Positions 10,866 to 23,370 of a stretch of 64,000 nucleotides of DNA are shown one piece after another (positions within the stretch are counted from its first letter, which is position 1; each line of letters opens with the position of its first letter). Source of the DNA: Limnanthes douglasii subsp. nivea (Eukaryota; Streptophyta; Magnoliopsida; Brassicales; Limnanthaceae); NCBI GenBank assembly GCA_036936605.1, contig JAUPFV010000002.1:338832654-338896653 (forward strand), written 5' to 3'. Below the pieces are notes generated by a model. That model saw nothing but the letters and a program-made list of their open reading frames with translations. It was not told the origin of the DNA and did no database searches. Position numbers and translations under genes: made by a program.

Positions 10866-11226
10866 TAGATATTGGTTAGGTTAATTGTGGATCCAGATGG
10901 AGGACCCATTGATCCAACCATTTAGTTATTGAGCCATAAAACACAATAAGAGTTATGATCCCCCGTAATGACTAATTCATCGGATCGTAACAACTCAAAA
11001 GTTAAATAAAGTAAGAAATGTAAATTAAAAACGATAATTTAATTTAGATTTGCTCATAAACTACTAAGTAATTTAATAAAATCAATTCACTTAATAAATT
11101 ATAGAAACCTTCATAACCAATTCTTCGTTATTGAATAAAAACCAATAATATTTCGTTATAAATCATGAAATATATACAATAACAAATGAACTTTTTGTTA
11201 TTTATTCTTGTTTATTATTGAAAATC
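10866..11226. other. AT-rich spacer between MULE and LINE-1
   Basis: Nothing recognisable. Confidence 0.4.
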
Positions 11227-11364
11227 GAAAGACTAAGTTTCAAATATTGTTTAAAATTTATAACCTCACAATCAATAAATATTACTATAACAATAGGTTT
11301 TTCTTTTTCTTTTTTAAAGTATCTACAACTTAACAAATTAACTAGAAAGACTAAGTTTCAAATA
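11227..11364. repeat. 20-bp direct repeat at the LINE-1 5' boundary
   Basis: GAAAGACTAAGTTTCAAATA occurs exactly at 11227-11246 and again at 11345-11364, 118 bp apart. The second copy sits at the inferred first bases of LINE-1, where base composition changes abruptly to GC-rich. Confidence 0.9.
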
Positions 11365-11365
11365 G

Positions 11366-12680
11366 CCCAAGTCGTCTCCTCCTTCAACCTCGCTGGCTCC
11401 ACTGTCATCCACACCACGGGACAGTCATCCCCTTGTTTCCCGCCTTTAAACCCAATACCAGTCCCAACAACTTTCCATGAATCCTTCCCTAATAGAAACA
11501 GCAAAGGACAAATCCTTTCCCGTACTCCCAAAGCTATTTGTTCCCTTGGAATTTGTCCCACCACCACCTTTCAATCCTCCTCGCACCAAGCCCAGAATCG
11601 CAACAGCAACATCCCCATGCACCTACTTTATGAATCTGCCCCCATGGTCACCATGCACCAGCCCGTGCCCTCATCCTCCTTTCGCACTTGGGAAAACGTA
11701 GTAGCCCCTAACCAAGACTCATCAACTCCAATGGCTATCAAAAAGACTGATGACCTCTGCTTTGACAAAGGGATCCTCATATTCCCAGAAGACACCCTAT
11801 CTGGAGGGAAAGACGACTGGGCCAAATACCTATCTGGTTATTTTCTATTTAAGAGAAGGGCTACCTCACATGTTCAGTCTTTGGCAAGCCAAATATGGGG
11901 CTCGTTGGGCCTCCAAGAATTCAAATTAACACCCTCCAACCACTAGTTTTTCAGATTCTCCACTGCCGATAATGCAACCAAGGTTCTGGAACGCGCCCCC
12001 TGGTTCTTCAGCAGTCACCCGGTATTCCTGCGTCGTTGGGCTCACATGGAGTCCCTTGAGAATGAGGCCTTTAAGGCTATCCCCTATGGGTGAAGTTCCA
12101 TGGTATGCCTCACGAGCTGTGGACGGAAAAATGGCTCAGCATTCTTGAAAGCTCCCTTGGTACCCCCCCTCTACGTAAACAATCAAACCACCAGCCGATC
12201 TCGTCTAAGTTACGCCAAGATCTGCATAATCATGCAAGCGTCTACCTTCTTCCCATAAGCTATTACCATAGGCTTCATCGGTAATGAACACTCCATCCAA
12301 GTCAAATTTCAAGGACTCCCAACAATCTGCTCCCGATGCATATCTTTTAGAGATGCTGCTCCTGCCTGCTTACACCCCTCTGAGACCCTCCATATGGCGC
12401 CAACTCGAAGACCGGGTAAGGAACCCATGCAGGAACCATAAGCTCTCGTGATGGTACTATCCCCCTGCCCAGCTACGAAAATATGCACCCCATGACAAGT
12501 GGACCGGGTTGGACAAAGAGCCAAGTGATTGCCAACAACAGCTTAGCAGCCGAGAGAATCGGACACATTGATAGAGAGCCCTCTCCAATGGACATTACCT
12601 CACCCAAAGCGACCCAGACAGCAATAAATGTTCAATCAAGTATGTACGGGGCAAACCCCCTTGTTATTTGCTTCTAAGTC
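11366..12680 (+). pseudogene. LINE-1 ORF1 (DUF4283 protein) relic
   Basis: Open from before the boundary to a stop at 11946, then continuing in the same frame to about 12090 and in others beyond. Landmarks of plant L1 ORF1 follow in order: YLSGYFLFKRRA..VQSLASQIW (about 11830-11900), FSTADNATKVLERAPWFF and FLRRWA (about 11950-12045), KFHGMPHELWTEKWL (12090-12135, matching the family 'VRLHNVPLELWTEEGL'), then CSRCISFRDAAPAC (about 12330-12372), a zinc knuckle that has lost the usual Gly-His. In active LINEs this protein binds the element RNA. The proline-rich N-terminal third (11370-11700) is variable in the family. At least two stops and two frameshifts. Confidence 0.8.
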
Positions 12681-12714
12681 TTTTCTAAACTTTAATCCTA
12701 TTAGTTATATTTCA

Positions 12715-15700
12715 TACGAATTGCTTGTTGGAATGTGCGCGGTCTAAATGATCCCGTGCATCAAAAATACGTCCAAGATTTTGTCTTTTCTAATAGTATA
12801 AATGTTATATGCCTCCTCAAAACTAAAGTCAACTCTGATAAAGTTGACTTTATTATGAAACACATGCTCCCCTGGTGGAAGTGTTTAACAAACCACACTT
12901 TCCACCATTATGGTCGTATTTAGGTTCCTTGGAATCCTAGCGTTTTCAATATACTTGAAATGGCCTCTCCCCAGCTCATGCATATGAAGCTAACATGGAT
13001 ATAAAAAACATCTCATTCCTCACCGCTATTATCTATGGTTTTAATGAACCATTGGACCGTCGCCCCTTTTAGAGGGACTTAAACTCCCTCTCTCAACCCC
13101 TAATGCCCTCCCCTGGACCGTTCTTGGGGACTTTAAAGCAATTAGACCCCCCCCCTCCCATGAACGCACTAACCCCGACTCCTATTCGAATAGTGAAATT
13201 ACCGATTTCAATAATTGATGTCGAAATTGTAATCTTTAAGATCTTTGATCTTCGGGTTTTCAATACTTCTGGTTCAACCATCGCCTTGATAACCATATCT
13301 CCTCTAAAATAGATAAATCCCTTGTAAACGACCTTTGGGACGATTTTTCCCCCAACTCTTACGCCCACTTTGACCTCCCGTAGCTCAGACCATACCCATA
13401 TAATCCTTTACCTCACCGCCCCATTCACCCTCTCTCCCAAACCTTTTAAATACTTTAACATGTGGCACCTCCACCCCAATTTTCTTGACATTGTCACCAA
13501 CAGCTAGGCTTACCTGGCCACAAAACTCCCATGAAATCCATTGTCATTAAGCTATCCCACCTAACCCCATCCCTTGAAGCCCTTAACATTAGAGACTTTA
13601 GTAACATTAGTCATAGGGTGGATAATGCCCAAAAGGCTCTTTCCCGCGCCCATCAAAATCTCGCATCTGATCCTTCTGAGCTCTCCCTTCTCTCGCTAGA
13701 GAGGGAAGCTGTTGAGACTTACATCTTCTATAGTCGTGTGGAAGAATCGTTCCACAAACAAAAATTTAGAGAAACCTGGCTCAATCTTGGGGATATAAAC
13801 TTCAAATTCTTCCACAACAGTATCAAAGTCCGTAGAGCTCGGAACAAAATCCTCTCCATTACCACTATTCATGGCCAAACAAGCACTAACCCAAATGTGA
13901 TTTCTACCACCTTCATTTCCCACTTCCGTAACCTGTTTGGCACTCTTAGCCATGACGGCTACGACGGCCTGAGAAGAATATGGTCCCTGCTCAAAACCCA
14001 TGTCTCTCCCTCTGACAAAGCCAGTATGGTGAAACCCATCACCGATAATGAAATCAAAACTGTCCTCTTTAACATTAATAATAACAAGGCCCCTCGCCTA
14101 GATGGTTTCAGCGCGGGTCTTTTCAAAACATGTTGTCATATTATTGGCCCTGATATCTGTGCGGGAATCAAGCATTTCTTCCGTCGTGGTAAAATGAACC
14201 CTGGTTGGAATAAAAAACTTATTTCCCCCATCCCCAAAACCTCATCATTTCCAACCCATCAGACTTCAGACCCATCTCCTGCTGCAATGTGATTGACAAG
14301 ATTATATCTAAAATCCTTGCTAACACGATTAAACCTTTGCTCACCTACCTCATTGATTCCTCCCAATCTGCTTTTGTCGCATGCCGATCTATCACTGATA
14401 ACATCCTCCTCTCCCAAGACCTTATGCACGGCTATCAAAATAATCGAAAAGGACCCAGATGTGCCCTAAAGATTGACCAAATGAAAGCTTTTGACAATAT
14501 CCATTGGGAAATTGTTCTCGATGTCCTCTATGCAATGGACTTTCCAATGTAAGTGATTAGTTGGATAATCCATTGTATTACCACCCCCTCTTTTGCCGTC
14601 TGTATAAACGGAAACCCCTCGGGCTACTTCGAAGAAACAGAGGGTCTCTGACATGGAGATCATTTATCCCCTTACATCTTTGTCATTGTCATGTAGGTTC
14701 TATCCAGTATCCTACAGGGAAAAAACCAAGCACCCACCTTCGGTTTCCACTAGAAATACTACTCCCTCAAGATCATCAACCTTTGCTTTGTCGATGACCT
14801 AATGATATTCTGCAAATCAAACCTCCAATCGATCAATATCATCCGTGAGGGCCTTGATGAATTCGCTAACCTCTCGGGCCTCCACCTGAACCCTGCCAAG
14901 AGCCATGTATTCTTCTAAGGAGCCTCCACCACAACTAAGGCCAATATCCTCTGCCTCCTAGGTTTTCAGGAAGGTTCTCTCCCAATGCGCTATCTTGGAG
15001 TCCAACTCATCACCTCTCGACTTTCCTACAACGATTGTCGCCTCCTTTTTATGGTAATAAATAACCGAATAAACTCCTGGACAACGAAATACCTCTCTTA
15101 TGTCGGTCGCCTCCAACTGCAAGCCAGGTTTACTGGTCCTCCATCTTCATCCTTCCAACTAGAGTCCTAACAGAAATCTCGCAGCTTATGCAACGTTTCC
15201 TTTGGTCAGGCGCTGAAATGGAGATCTCTGGGGTAAATGTGGCATGTGAGAAACTGATATTGCCCACGGATGAGGGTGGCCTTGGGATTCCAAATCTAAA
15301 AACCTGGAATCAGGCGGCCACCCTAAAAATCTTATGGTCCATTATTACCAAAAATAATAATTTCATCTGGTCTCAATGGATCGTGGTGGAGAAGATCAAA
15401 TAAAAAAACTTATGGACCCTTCCACCCCCAATTAACATTAGTTGAGTCTCAAGAAAAATCCTGAATCTCAGACGACAAGCATCACACATCTAAAAGGTAA
15501 TCGTCGGTAATGGAACCAACTCTTCAGTCTGTTATGGCCCCTCGCTTCCCTTGTTCACTGGTCAATCGCTATGGCCCTAGCATTGTTAACCTGGCCCGCC
15601 TCCGTAATATCACCCGCGTCTCAGACCTCATTGACAACGGTCGTTAGCGATGGCCCTCACAAGCTCGAGCTTGGAATAGACACATGAAAACCAACTTGAC

Positions 15701-16309
15701 CGAAATCCAAGCTGCTCTCAATACCCTATCCCTGTCTCGGACACTGAAGACACCTTCATTTGGATCCCAAACAAATCCAAACCTCAATTTACCATTCGCA
15801 GTACGTATGCCGCTATTCGAACCTCCTAATCAAAAGTGAAGTGGGGCTCTCTCATCTGAAACAAATATTCCATCCCTCGACACGCCTTTATTTCATGGAT
15901 GACGATCCAAGGAAAGCTGAACACTCGCGATAAGCTTACCATTTGTGGCCTTGATACAGATCTCATCTATGCCCTTTGCTCAACTCATCTTGAATCCTTG
16001 GAACACCTCTTCATACTATGCCCTTACTCCTCATCCAACTGGGAAAACATATGTCCCAAACTTCTCATCCCCTCTTTCCCCTCATCTTGGGAAAACCATT
16101 TGGATACTGCAAGCTCCAAGGCCCTCCATCCCAACAGAACAACCCCATTTTGGCAAACCGCATTCTGCTCAACAATATACCACATCTTGAGAGAACGAAA
16201 TTCAAGGATTTTTAACAACATATCGGCTCCAAACTCAGCTGTAGCTTACCATCTTTTTTGGAACCTCCGTTCCCGTTTCCACGGAACTAAAATAACCATC
16301 CCTTTGTAG
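12715..16309 (+). pseudogene. LINE-1 ORF2 (endonuclease-reverse transcriptase) relic
   Basis: Begins with CWNVRGLNDP (about 12727-12757), the start of the APE-type endonuclease that nicks target DNA. The catalytic Glu of the family 'LLETKV' is Lys here (LLKTKV, about 12812-12830), and 'GDFN' has become GDFK (about 13124), so the nuclease would be dead even without stops. The RT follows: DGFSAGLFK (about 14102), a DFRPISCCNVI block (about 14264-14293), QSAFVACRSITDNIL (about 14368), KIDQMKAFDNIHW (about 14470) and an intact FVDDLMIF palm box (14787-14810). The C-terminal zf-RVT region is the longest clean stretch (15899-16309), with GKLNTRDKL and LEHLFILCPYSSSNW. Several stops and frameshifts. 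Confidence 0.88.
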
Positions 16310-16478
16310 ATTCGTCATTACTTAAATATAACCCTAACATAGCTATCTTCTCGTAATCAGAGTTCTCTTTGTAATCGAAGTCCTTTTTATAGCGGACCAA
16401 AAACCCTCTAAGCTATATTTTCCTTTCCATTTATATATATAATTTACCGTTTTTTATACAAAAAAGATAAATTAACTA

Positions 16479-16660
16479 TTAGACATTTCGGTTCAAAATT
16501 TAATATTTATTATAAAAAAAATAACACTGAACATGAATATTACCATGGATTATCTTAAATAGTCCAAAAATTTAAGTTCAGAAAACTTCTATATTATTAC
16601 ATTATAATTTATAACTACCCGTAATATAGGAGCAATATATAAGAAAAAACCCATAATTGA
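16479..16660. other. AT-rich spacer downstream of LINE-1
   Basis: Nothing recognisable. Confidence 0.4.
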
Positions 16661-17300
16661 AAGGTGGCAAATGGCAATAATAATAATAGAGCCAGCCAAG
16701 TGTAAACACGTAAAGAAAACTAGAGTGTTAAATAACCAAGTGCCAGATCAGCTCTATCAGAATAGCATGTCACCATGTGACGTAACTTTATTCCGTGGGA
16801 CCCATTCTCTTTATTATCTACTCATTATTTTATTTACACCATTTTATATAATCATTTACTAATATTTCATTATAATAATAAATTCAATCAACAGTATTTT
16901 ATTTTTGTTTAAAATAATAAGAAAATTCGACAAATATTAAATACGTTGCGATTATTTGAATAGTCACATATAGCAGGTGCCTCGAAACTGTTATCGATAT
17001 TTTTAATAAAAAAAGCAAAAGAAGTTGGTGATATTGTTTAGTCGTCGTGAAAAAGAAAATCATATTGTAAAAAATAGAAATCACATAAAAAATATAGAAA
17101 TATAAATAGTCATAATGACGTCAATTTACGTCCGATAGAAAATTAGAGCCGCTTGATTAGCGGTGGTTGTAGTGTATGCGCCGATATCTATAAAACAGTT
17201 ATGACTTGTGTCCGCGTTTGGTTTGGCTCCCGCCAACTCAGCAAGTGGCATACTGTATATATAGTCTTATATTTGGGTTTTGTATTATTATTATTATTAT
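16660..17300. promoter_or_regulatory. Cluster of promoter-like motifs with no gene behind it
   Basis: Within 640 bp there are an ACGT-core element at about 16698, TGACGTAA at about 16778, a perfect TGACGTCA palindrome at about 17115, a second ACGTCC close by, CpG-containing segments (17147-17240) and a TATA-like CTGTATATATAGTC at about 17252. A short (TTA)n follows at 17283-17301. Locally it is less AT-rich than its flanks. bZIP factors of the TGA/CREB type bind TGACGTCA in plants. No ORF follows before the Copia element, so a former gene may have been deleted. The call is inference from motif density. Confidence 0.3.
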
Positions 17301-17752
17301 TCTATTTAAAAAATAAAATAAAATAAATGATTATATATCGCCGCTAACTATTCTCAGTTTTAGTCCATGATTGCTATATTCTACCGAATTATCTTTTCTG
17401 TTTTTTATTTGTTTGGAATAGTATGAATACCCTTCATTTTTCATAAAATATATCAACTCAAACATTTAAAAAGAAAATAGTTATCGAATCTCTAAAAAAA
17501 ACCCTTATTTTAAAGAAAATAATTATATACTAATATATTACATAGTGGGTTTTATTATCAAATGATATATGAAATATTTCAAAATTATTATTGGTTTAAT
17601 TTATTATTTTAGCTTTTAGCAAAGATATACGGATAACTATTTGAAAGAAATTAAGTGTGTAGGTAATCATTTAATTTTTACAGTTTATAAAAAATTATTT
17701 GCAACATAAATTTTTCCAACAACACTCATGAATACAGAAAACACGCAAAGCT
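17300..17752. other. AT-rich spacer left of the Copia element
   Basis: No coding region or clear repeat apart from the microsatellite at its start. Confidence 0.4.
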
Positions 17753-17927
17753 TGTTAGTTCGTTAAGAGAGAAACAACTGTCTAACACCAGATAACGAAT
17801 TTTTAAAGACTTTCTCTAACCTAGTTTAGAGCTCTTAATGAAAGTTAATAAATATAAAAACTTGGTCCAAACCACTACATTGTTTTCAATTAAAATAAAT
17901 ATAAAATAAAACGTTTAAACATTAACA
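17753..17927 (-). repeat. Copia 3' LTR (175 bp)
   Basis: Starts TGTTAGTTCGTTAAGAGAG and ends AACATTAACA on the plus strand. It pairs with 21828-22007 through the shared start, an internal 'acttggtc.aa.ccacta' block and the shared 'ataaaataaa.cgtt.aaac' end. Confidence 0.85.
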
Positions 17928-17989
17928 ACGGATCTTAAAATGAAATCCGCAGATATAAATTTAAAAGAAAGAATTAACCATCTACAGAT

Positions 17990-20900
17990 TCCTCTTTTAG
18001 AACAGCACGTGAACAAACTGCAAGTAGATCACGCAACTTCACAAATATAGCCAATTTTAGATGTTTGGTCTCTATATCTACAACTTGGTCTTCACTTCGA
18101 CAATAAACCAAATTGATTGTTCCATCATAAGTGATATCTCTTAAAAATAATAGTTCACATCAATATGATTGCTTCCTCCATGTAGCACAAGATTCTTGGA
18201 TAGTTTGATTGCTGAGCTATTATCACAAAAAAACTATAGTAGCTTTCATTTGCTTGAACTAGATTTCTACAAGAATTTTTCTCAACCAGACAGCTTGACA
18301 AGCACAAAGTTGCAGTAGTAAATTCAGCTCATGTAGTTGATAATGTGATAATTTGTTGTTTTTTATAATACCATGAAATAACTCATGTGCCCAACATAAA
18401 AACATAGCCTCAAGTGCTCGTCTATCATCTTGATCTCCTTAATAATCACTGTCTGTAAACCCATCTAACTTTTCACTTTTCTGGTAGAACAACCCAAAAA
18501 ATCTAGTTTATTGTAAGTAGCGAATGATTCTTTTGGAATCTAATAAATTTATTTATGTTGGGTTCGCTATATATCTACTTATTAAGCTTACATTATACAT
18601 TATGTCTAGTCTTTTTGTAGTTAAATACATCAAATTCCCAACAATTTGCTTGTAAAATGTGTTGTCACATTTTCTCCTTCATGATTTTTGTTTAGTTTCA
18701 AGCCAAAATCAGTTGGGTGCTTACATGATTGCAATCTTTTATTTGAAATTTGTCCAAAATATCTTGCACATACTTCTTTTGAGAAATAAAGGTCCCATTA
18801 TGTCAAGGAAATAATGCACCATACCAAGATCTAACATTTGAAATTCAATCATCATGAATTTCTTAAATGTTTTAAACATGACACCATCATTTTCAGTAAA
18901 TATTAGACTGTCTACATATGAGAAAAAAAATGAGCAGTTTGCCATCATCTCTAATTTTAAAAATAGTGTGTGCTCATATGGACACTTGTGAAAGCTTTCT
19001 TCCAAAAAATAAGCCTCAATTCGACTATGTCATTAAGAGCTTTCTTTAATCTATACACTTTATTCTCATTTCCAATATTAATATGACCAAGAGGTTGCTC
19101 AATAATTTCATGTTTTTCTAAGTTTTCAGGCAAAAATGGTGATTAGACATCTAGTTGAAATATAGGCCAAGAGTTATGCGTTGCCAATGCGATCACTAAT
19201 TTGATTGTATCGTGTCTTGCAATGAGAGAAAAAACTTATGTATTGTCAATCCATATTCTTGATTATATCCCTTAGTTTATGCCTTTTCGGAAGATCAGTC
19301 AACTCCCAAATATCATTTCTTTCAATGACATTAATATCATCATTCATCGCTTTCCTCCATTTTTCTTCTTTGAAAACACTTTCAAAGGTTGTAGGATCAC
19401 AATCTAAAAATAAAGCAAAGTGAGTGATTGAATCTTCAATTACAGTTACCTTGTAGTCTTCTATCAATGTGAGCTTTTTTTTAATATAAAGAATAGATCG
19501 AGTTGCTTCATCATTAGCTTCTGCTGCTGTTGGCGAAATTTCAGCAGCTGTTTGCGTTGCTTCCGATGAATTTTCAGGCACAAAGGTCATTAGAGTTTGT
19601 TCACTTTCAGAATCGTTGTCAAATAAAAGAACTTGAATAGATTTTTTTCCATTCTAATCCTAAGTGTTTTCCTCATCAAAGACAATGTCTCGATTTGTCA
19701 TAATTTTCCAAGTTAGTGGATTAAACAATTTATAAGCTTTGGATGTTTCACTAACACCAAGAAAAACATATTGTTCTCCTTTATCATCAAGTTTCTTCAT
19801 TTCTCATATGGTTTATGCGCATAAGCAATGCAACCAATGTTTTTAAAAAATAATTAATGGATGGTCTCCTTCCACTCCATGCCTCCTCTAGTGTCATATT
19901 TTGAACAACAAATGTAGGTGTTTTGTTCAAGATATGAATACTCCAATTTATTGCCTCAAACCAAAATAATTTTTGAATTCTCCCTCTTGCCAATAAGCTT
20001 CTCACCATATCGAGGATAATTTTATTTTTCATCTATGCTATGTCGTTTTGTTATGGTGTATAAAAAGCTGTTAAATCTTGTCAAATTCCATGAATGTCAC
20101 AAAAAACTTCAAGTTTGGTATAGCAATATTCTTCATCACAATCTGTTCAAAGGGTCTTAATGGTATTTTATGTTTTATTTTCCATATGAGCTTTGAAGCT
20201 TTTAAGTGCACAAAGAGCTTCTGAATTTCTATGTAAAAAATAAAATCAAGTTTTTCTAGTATAATAATCAATGAAAGTAATTAAGTATATTTTACCTCCG
20301 TTCGAAAATGAAGTTATCAGGCTATAAATATCTAACTGAATTAACTTCAAAACTCATTTTGCTCGCCATAACCTTCCTTGGATAAATTAAGAACGATGTG
20401 TTTTGCCAACACCACATTCTTCACAAACTTGGGAATGAATACTAATATGAGGAAGGCCTGTCACCATATTCTTATGCTGAATGGTATTTAATCCACAAAA
20501 ACTCAAGTGACCATAACGAAAATGCCACAACCAAAAATAATATTTTACTTCAACTACCAAACACGATTGTACACTTTCAATTTTTAATGGAAACAACTTG
20601 TTCGAACTCATTTACACAAACACAATAGCTCATCTAGTAGGATTATAAATCTCACAAACACCCTTTTAAATAGTAATTACATAACCTTTTCTAGAAATTA
20701 ACCAGTAGCACTTAACAAATTACTTTTGAAGTCAGGAACAAAAAAACATTATAGATTATTTCCACATAACTATTCTTGGTTCTTATCTCAGTATTACCCT
20801 TTCTCATCACCTTCACAATAGAACAATCACCAAAACTTACTTTAAAATTAACAATTTCATTTAAATAAGAAAGTGAAGACTTACTTCGACACATGTGGTT

Positions 20901-21790
20901 ACTATAGCTCGTATCCACATACCAAACATCATACTCATATTGTAGATTAGCTTCAACAGCCATCAACAGAGTTTCTAAAACACTATACTTTGGATTTTTG
21001 AAAATGATGATCTCGTCCTTTGCTTTTTCCTGAAATGTGATCACCATTGGCTTTGGAATATCGGCTGCCATATCTATTTCCCCGAGCTCCATTTCCTCTA
21101 ACTCTACCTCTACCCTTCCTTTATTATAGTTTGAGAAATAAGTAGAGATAAAAGCCTTTAAACCTTACTAATTTGAAGTTGAACTTTGGTTCCTCTTTTG
21201 TTCATGGACCAACAATGAGCTTTGTAGTTCATTAAGAGAGAATGTATGTATGTCTTTTGGATTCTTCACTTGGACACACGATATAATAAAAAATCTAATG
21301 TTAAATAACACAATAATTTCTCCACAATGGGGACATCTTCCATCTTATCACCATGAAATCGCATTTTTTTGCTGATATATTGGCATAGTAGCTGGTAACA
21401 GATTCCCCATCCTTTATTTGTAGAGACTCAAACTCTCTTCTCAAAGCCTAAAGTTGTGCACACTTCAGTCTAGCAGAGCCTTGATATTTTTTATTAATGA
21501 AATCCAAATATCTTCGGATTTTTCTTTACTAACAATTGTTTCCAATATGGGACGATTAGTTTTCTGAAAAAGGTATTTTTTTTCCTTTAAATCTTTTAGC
21601 TTTCTCCCTTCCAACTATGTTTTCTGGACATCCGTCAACATAACATTTTATGCTAGTTCTGCTACTCTAGAAACAAAAACCATCTAATATTCTTTGGACC
21701 TCAAGAATTTATCCATGAGCATGCTCCAATGATCATAGTTACCATCAACGCGTGGAATAATTAGTTGTACAAAACTAAAGGAAGTCATCA
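17990..21790 (-). pseudogene. Copia gag-pol polyprotein relic
   Basis: Reading down the minus strand: gag N-terminus with IPRVDGNYDHWSMLMD (about 21760-21710); protease WYVDTSYSNHM (about 20924-20891), where the catalytic DTG is DTS; pre-integrase WLWHFRYGHLSFCGL (about 20535) with CEECGVGKTHRS; integrase SLLARGRIQKLFWFEAINWS (about 20000-19940) and EEAWSGRRPS; the linker (19590-19246) with WRKAMNDDINVIERNDIWEL; RT with YVDSL at 18904-18918 in place of YVDDL; and RNase H segments (about 18480-18000). In an active element these make the particle, cleave it, copy the RNA and insert the cDNA. At least three catalytic motifs are altered and many stops intervene. Confidence 0.9.
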
Positions 21791-21814
21791 AGTTTACTAT
21801 TTTTAAAAAAACTA

Positions 21815-21826
21815 GCTCTGACACCA
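21815..21826 (-). promoter_or_regulatory. Primer-binding site of the Copia element
   Basis: Minus-strand TGGTGTCAGAGC, one substitution from TGGTATCAGAGC, the complement of the 3' end of initiator methionine tRNA used by most plant Copia elements. It sits one base inside the 5' LTR. Confidence 0.85.
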
Positions 21827-21827
21827 C

Positions 21828-22007
21828 TGTTAGCTCGTTCAGAGAGAAACATTATTTGCATATAAATTGATAAAAGAAATAGCCTATAAATAGGCTTTAC
21901 ACACTAATAATAAATTCCTAAAGCCAAATAAGGTATTCTTATGACTTGGTCTAACCCACTAAACAGGTTTGAAAGTTAATATAAAATAAACCGTTGAAAC
22001 CTTAACA
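21828..22007 (-). repeat. Copia 5' LTR (180 bp)
   Basis: Starts TGTTAGCTCGTTCAGAGAG and ends ACCTTAACA on the plus strand; partner of 17753-17927. The primer-binding site lies immediately inside it. Confidence 0.85.
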
Positions 22008-23370
22008 AAACTTTGAAAAATTAATTATTTTAGTCTTCAAAAATTCATATATTTCAAACCATAACTCAAAAATAATAATTAAAAAACACACATATTTTTT
22101 AGTTTTTAAAGTCGAACAAAAGAAATTCATGGATGATATTTTTGGAGAATTTGTTTTTGTACAAACTAATTTTGCACCCCAATTACAATTAGTTATTTTT
22201 ATTTTTATTTTAAAAACTCTTTGCAACACAAAAATGCATATATATATATATATAAAACTAGTTGTTTCACACCCATTTAACACTTATTTTTATTTTTAAA
22301 AATTTGTATTTTATTTTGTTACGCAATAAGACTTATTTAACAACTAAATTCATACTTATACAAAAAAAAATTATTTACGCAATACATTTGCACGTAATTA
22401 TGCAACTGTGACACAATTATTTTAACAACCCAAATACACGTAATTACGCAATTATAACATATACTTTTTCAAGAATAATTTTGCACCGTAATTATACGTA
22501 ATTTGTACCCGGATATAGTCCAAATTTGTTTTTTTTTAAAACATTCTTTCATGGATCTGATTTTCTTCATCTTAAAAAAATAAAACCAATGGTGTTTTCA
22601 GATTTGTTTTGAGCTACGGTTTGAAAGACATGACACTTAAAAAAATAAAAGAGAAAAAATAAAAGAGAAAAAAATGGTTGTGGGGTATATTGGTATTAAC
22701 ATAAAGTATAAATAGTCATAAGTTTTTTAATTTAAAATCCAGTAATTATCCGTAATTTATCAAACATGATGATTATTTTTAGAAAATATAAGGAAATGTA
22801 CCCAACATGTTTTTCCTATCATTTAGTACCTAAAGTATCACTATTAGGTATCTAATATCCACTTTTTGCATTTAACTTCAACTCTATATCTAATCTTCTA
22901 ATAATACTTAAAATACTCATGTATTATCATGACCAGCCACGTAACCATATTCTCATTCTTCGAACCAAAACATTTCTTAATTTTTTTTAGTTTTTGTTAG
23001 AAAATTAAATCTTTCAAACTAGAGTTTGAAAAAAAAATCTGAAAGTACCATCAACTTTTTTTAAATACGAGTAAAACTAGATCTATTTATGATATTTTTA
23101 ATTTTTTTTTAATTTTTTTTCTGCTAGACCTACTAACCATAGTCTCGTATATTTTATCACCAATCTATAAATATTATGTTTGGTTCCATCCATCATCGAG
23201 TATAAACCCTTCTAATTAGGATTCAACTAACTCATTTAATGTCTTTTGTATTCAAGAAAATGCGCCTCAAAACCTCATCACCCATCTGAAAAAGAAGATT
23301 TTAGACTTTCAAATTATAAGAACTAATTATTAAAGTACAATAATATTTTATAAACAGGTGTACCTTAGCA
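22008..23370. other. AT-rich spacer between Copia and gypsy relics
   Basis: No gene supported. The minus-strand open frame at 22283-22002 shows no known motif and extends into the Copia LTR. A short (TA)n lies at 22238-22254. The motif 'cacgtaattacgcaa' recurs imperfectly between 22380 and 22510. Confidence 0.4.

Larger units (their letters stand above)
11345..16468 (+). mobile_element. LINE-1: near full-length L1-type non-LTR retrotransposon, inactivated
   Basis: About 5.1 kb with both LINE ORFs in order on the plus strand: ORF1 (DUF4283-like RNA-binding protein) and ORF2 (endonuclease, reverse transcriptase, zf-RVT). The sequence is clearly more GC-rich than its flanks. Boundaries are set by a 10-bp direct repeat AAATTAACTA at 11335-11344 and 16469-16478, taken as the target-site duplication. 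The 3' end carries a T/A-rich tail with a short A-run (16460-16465). Both ORFs are interrupted by many stops and frameshifts, so it is immobile. Short AT-rich duplications can occur by chance, so the exact ends are less sure than the element. Confidence 0.88.
17753..22007 (-). mobile_element. Copia LTR retrotransposon, complete structure, inactivated
   Basis: A 4.25-kb element read on the minus strand. Both LTRs begin TGTTAG and end TTAACA on the plus strand (17753-17927 and 21828-22007). Next to the right (5') LTR, minus-strand TGGTGTCAGAGC (21815-21826) matches the initiator-Met tRNA primer-binding site TGGTATCAGAGC with one change. The 5-bp flanks AAGCT (17748-17752) and AAACT (22008-22012) are a target duplication with one mismatch. 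The internal domain gives gag, protease, integrase, RT and RNase H in Copia order. LTRs have diverged noticeably and all ORFs are broken, so it is an old insertion. Confidence 0.92.

Noticed and set aside
11358..11825. Overlapping minus-strand ORFs in LINE-1 ORF1
   Set aside because: Shadows of the GC-rich sense ORF; no independent motif.
13093..13368. Minus-strand open frame of 91 codons within LINE-1
   Set aside because: Antisense to the endonuclease region of ORF2; its glycine-rich translation is a by-product of the proline-coding sense strand.
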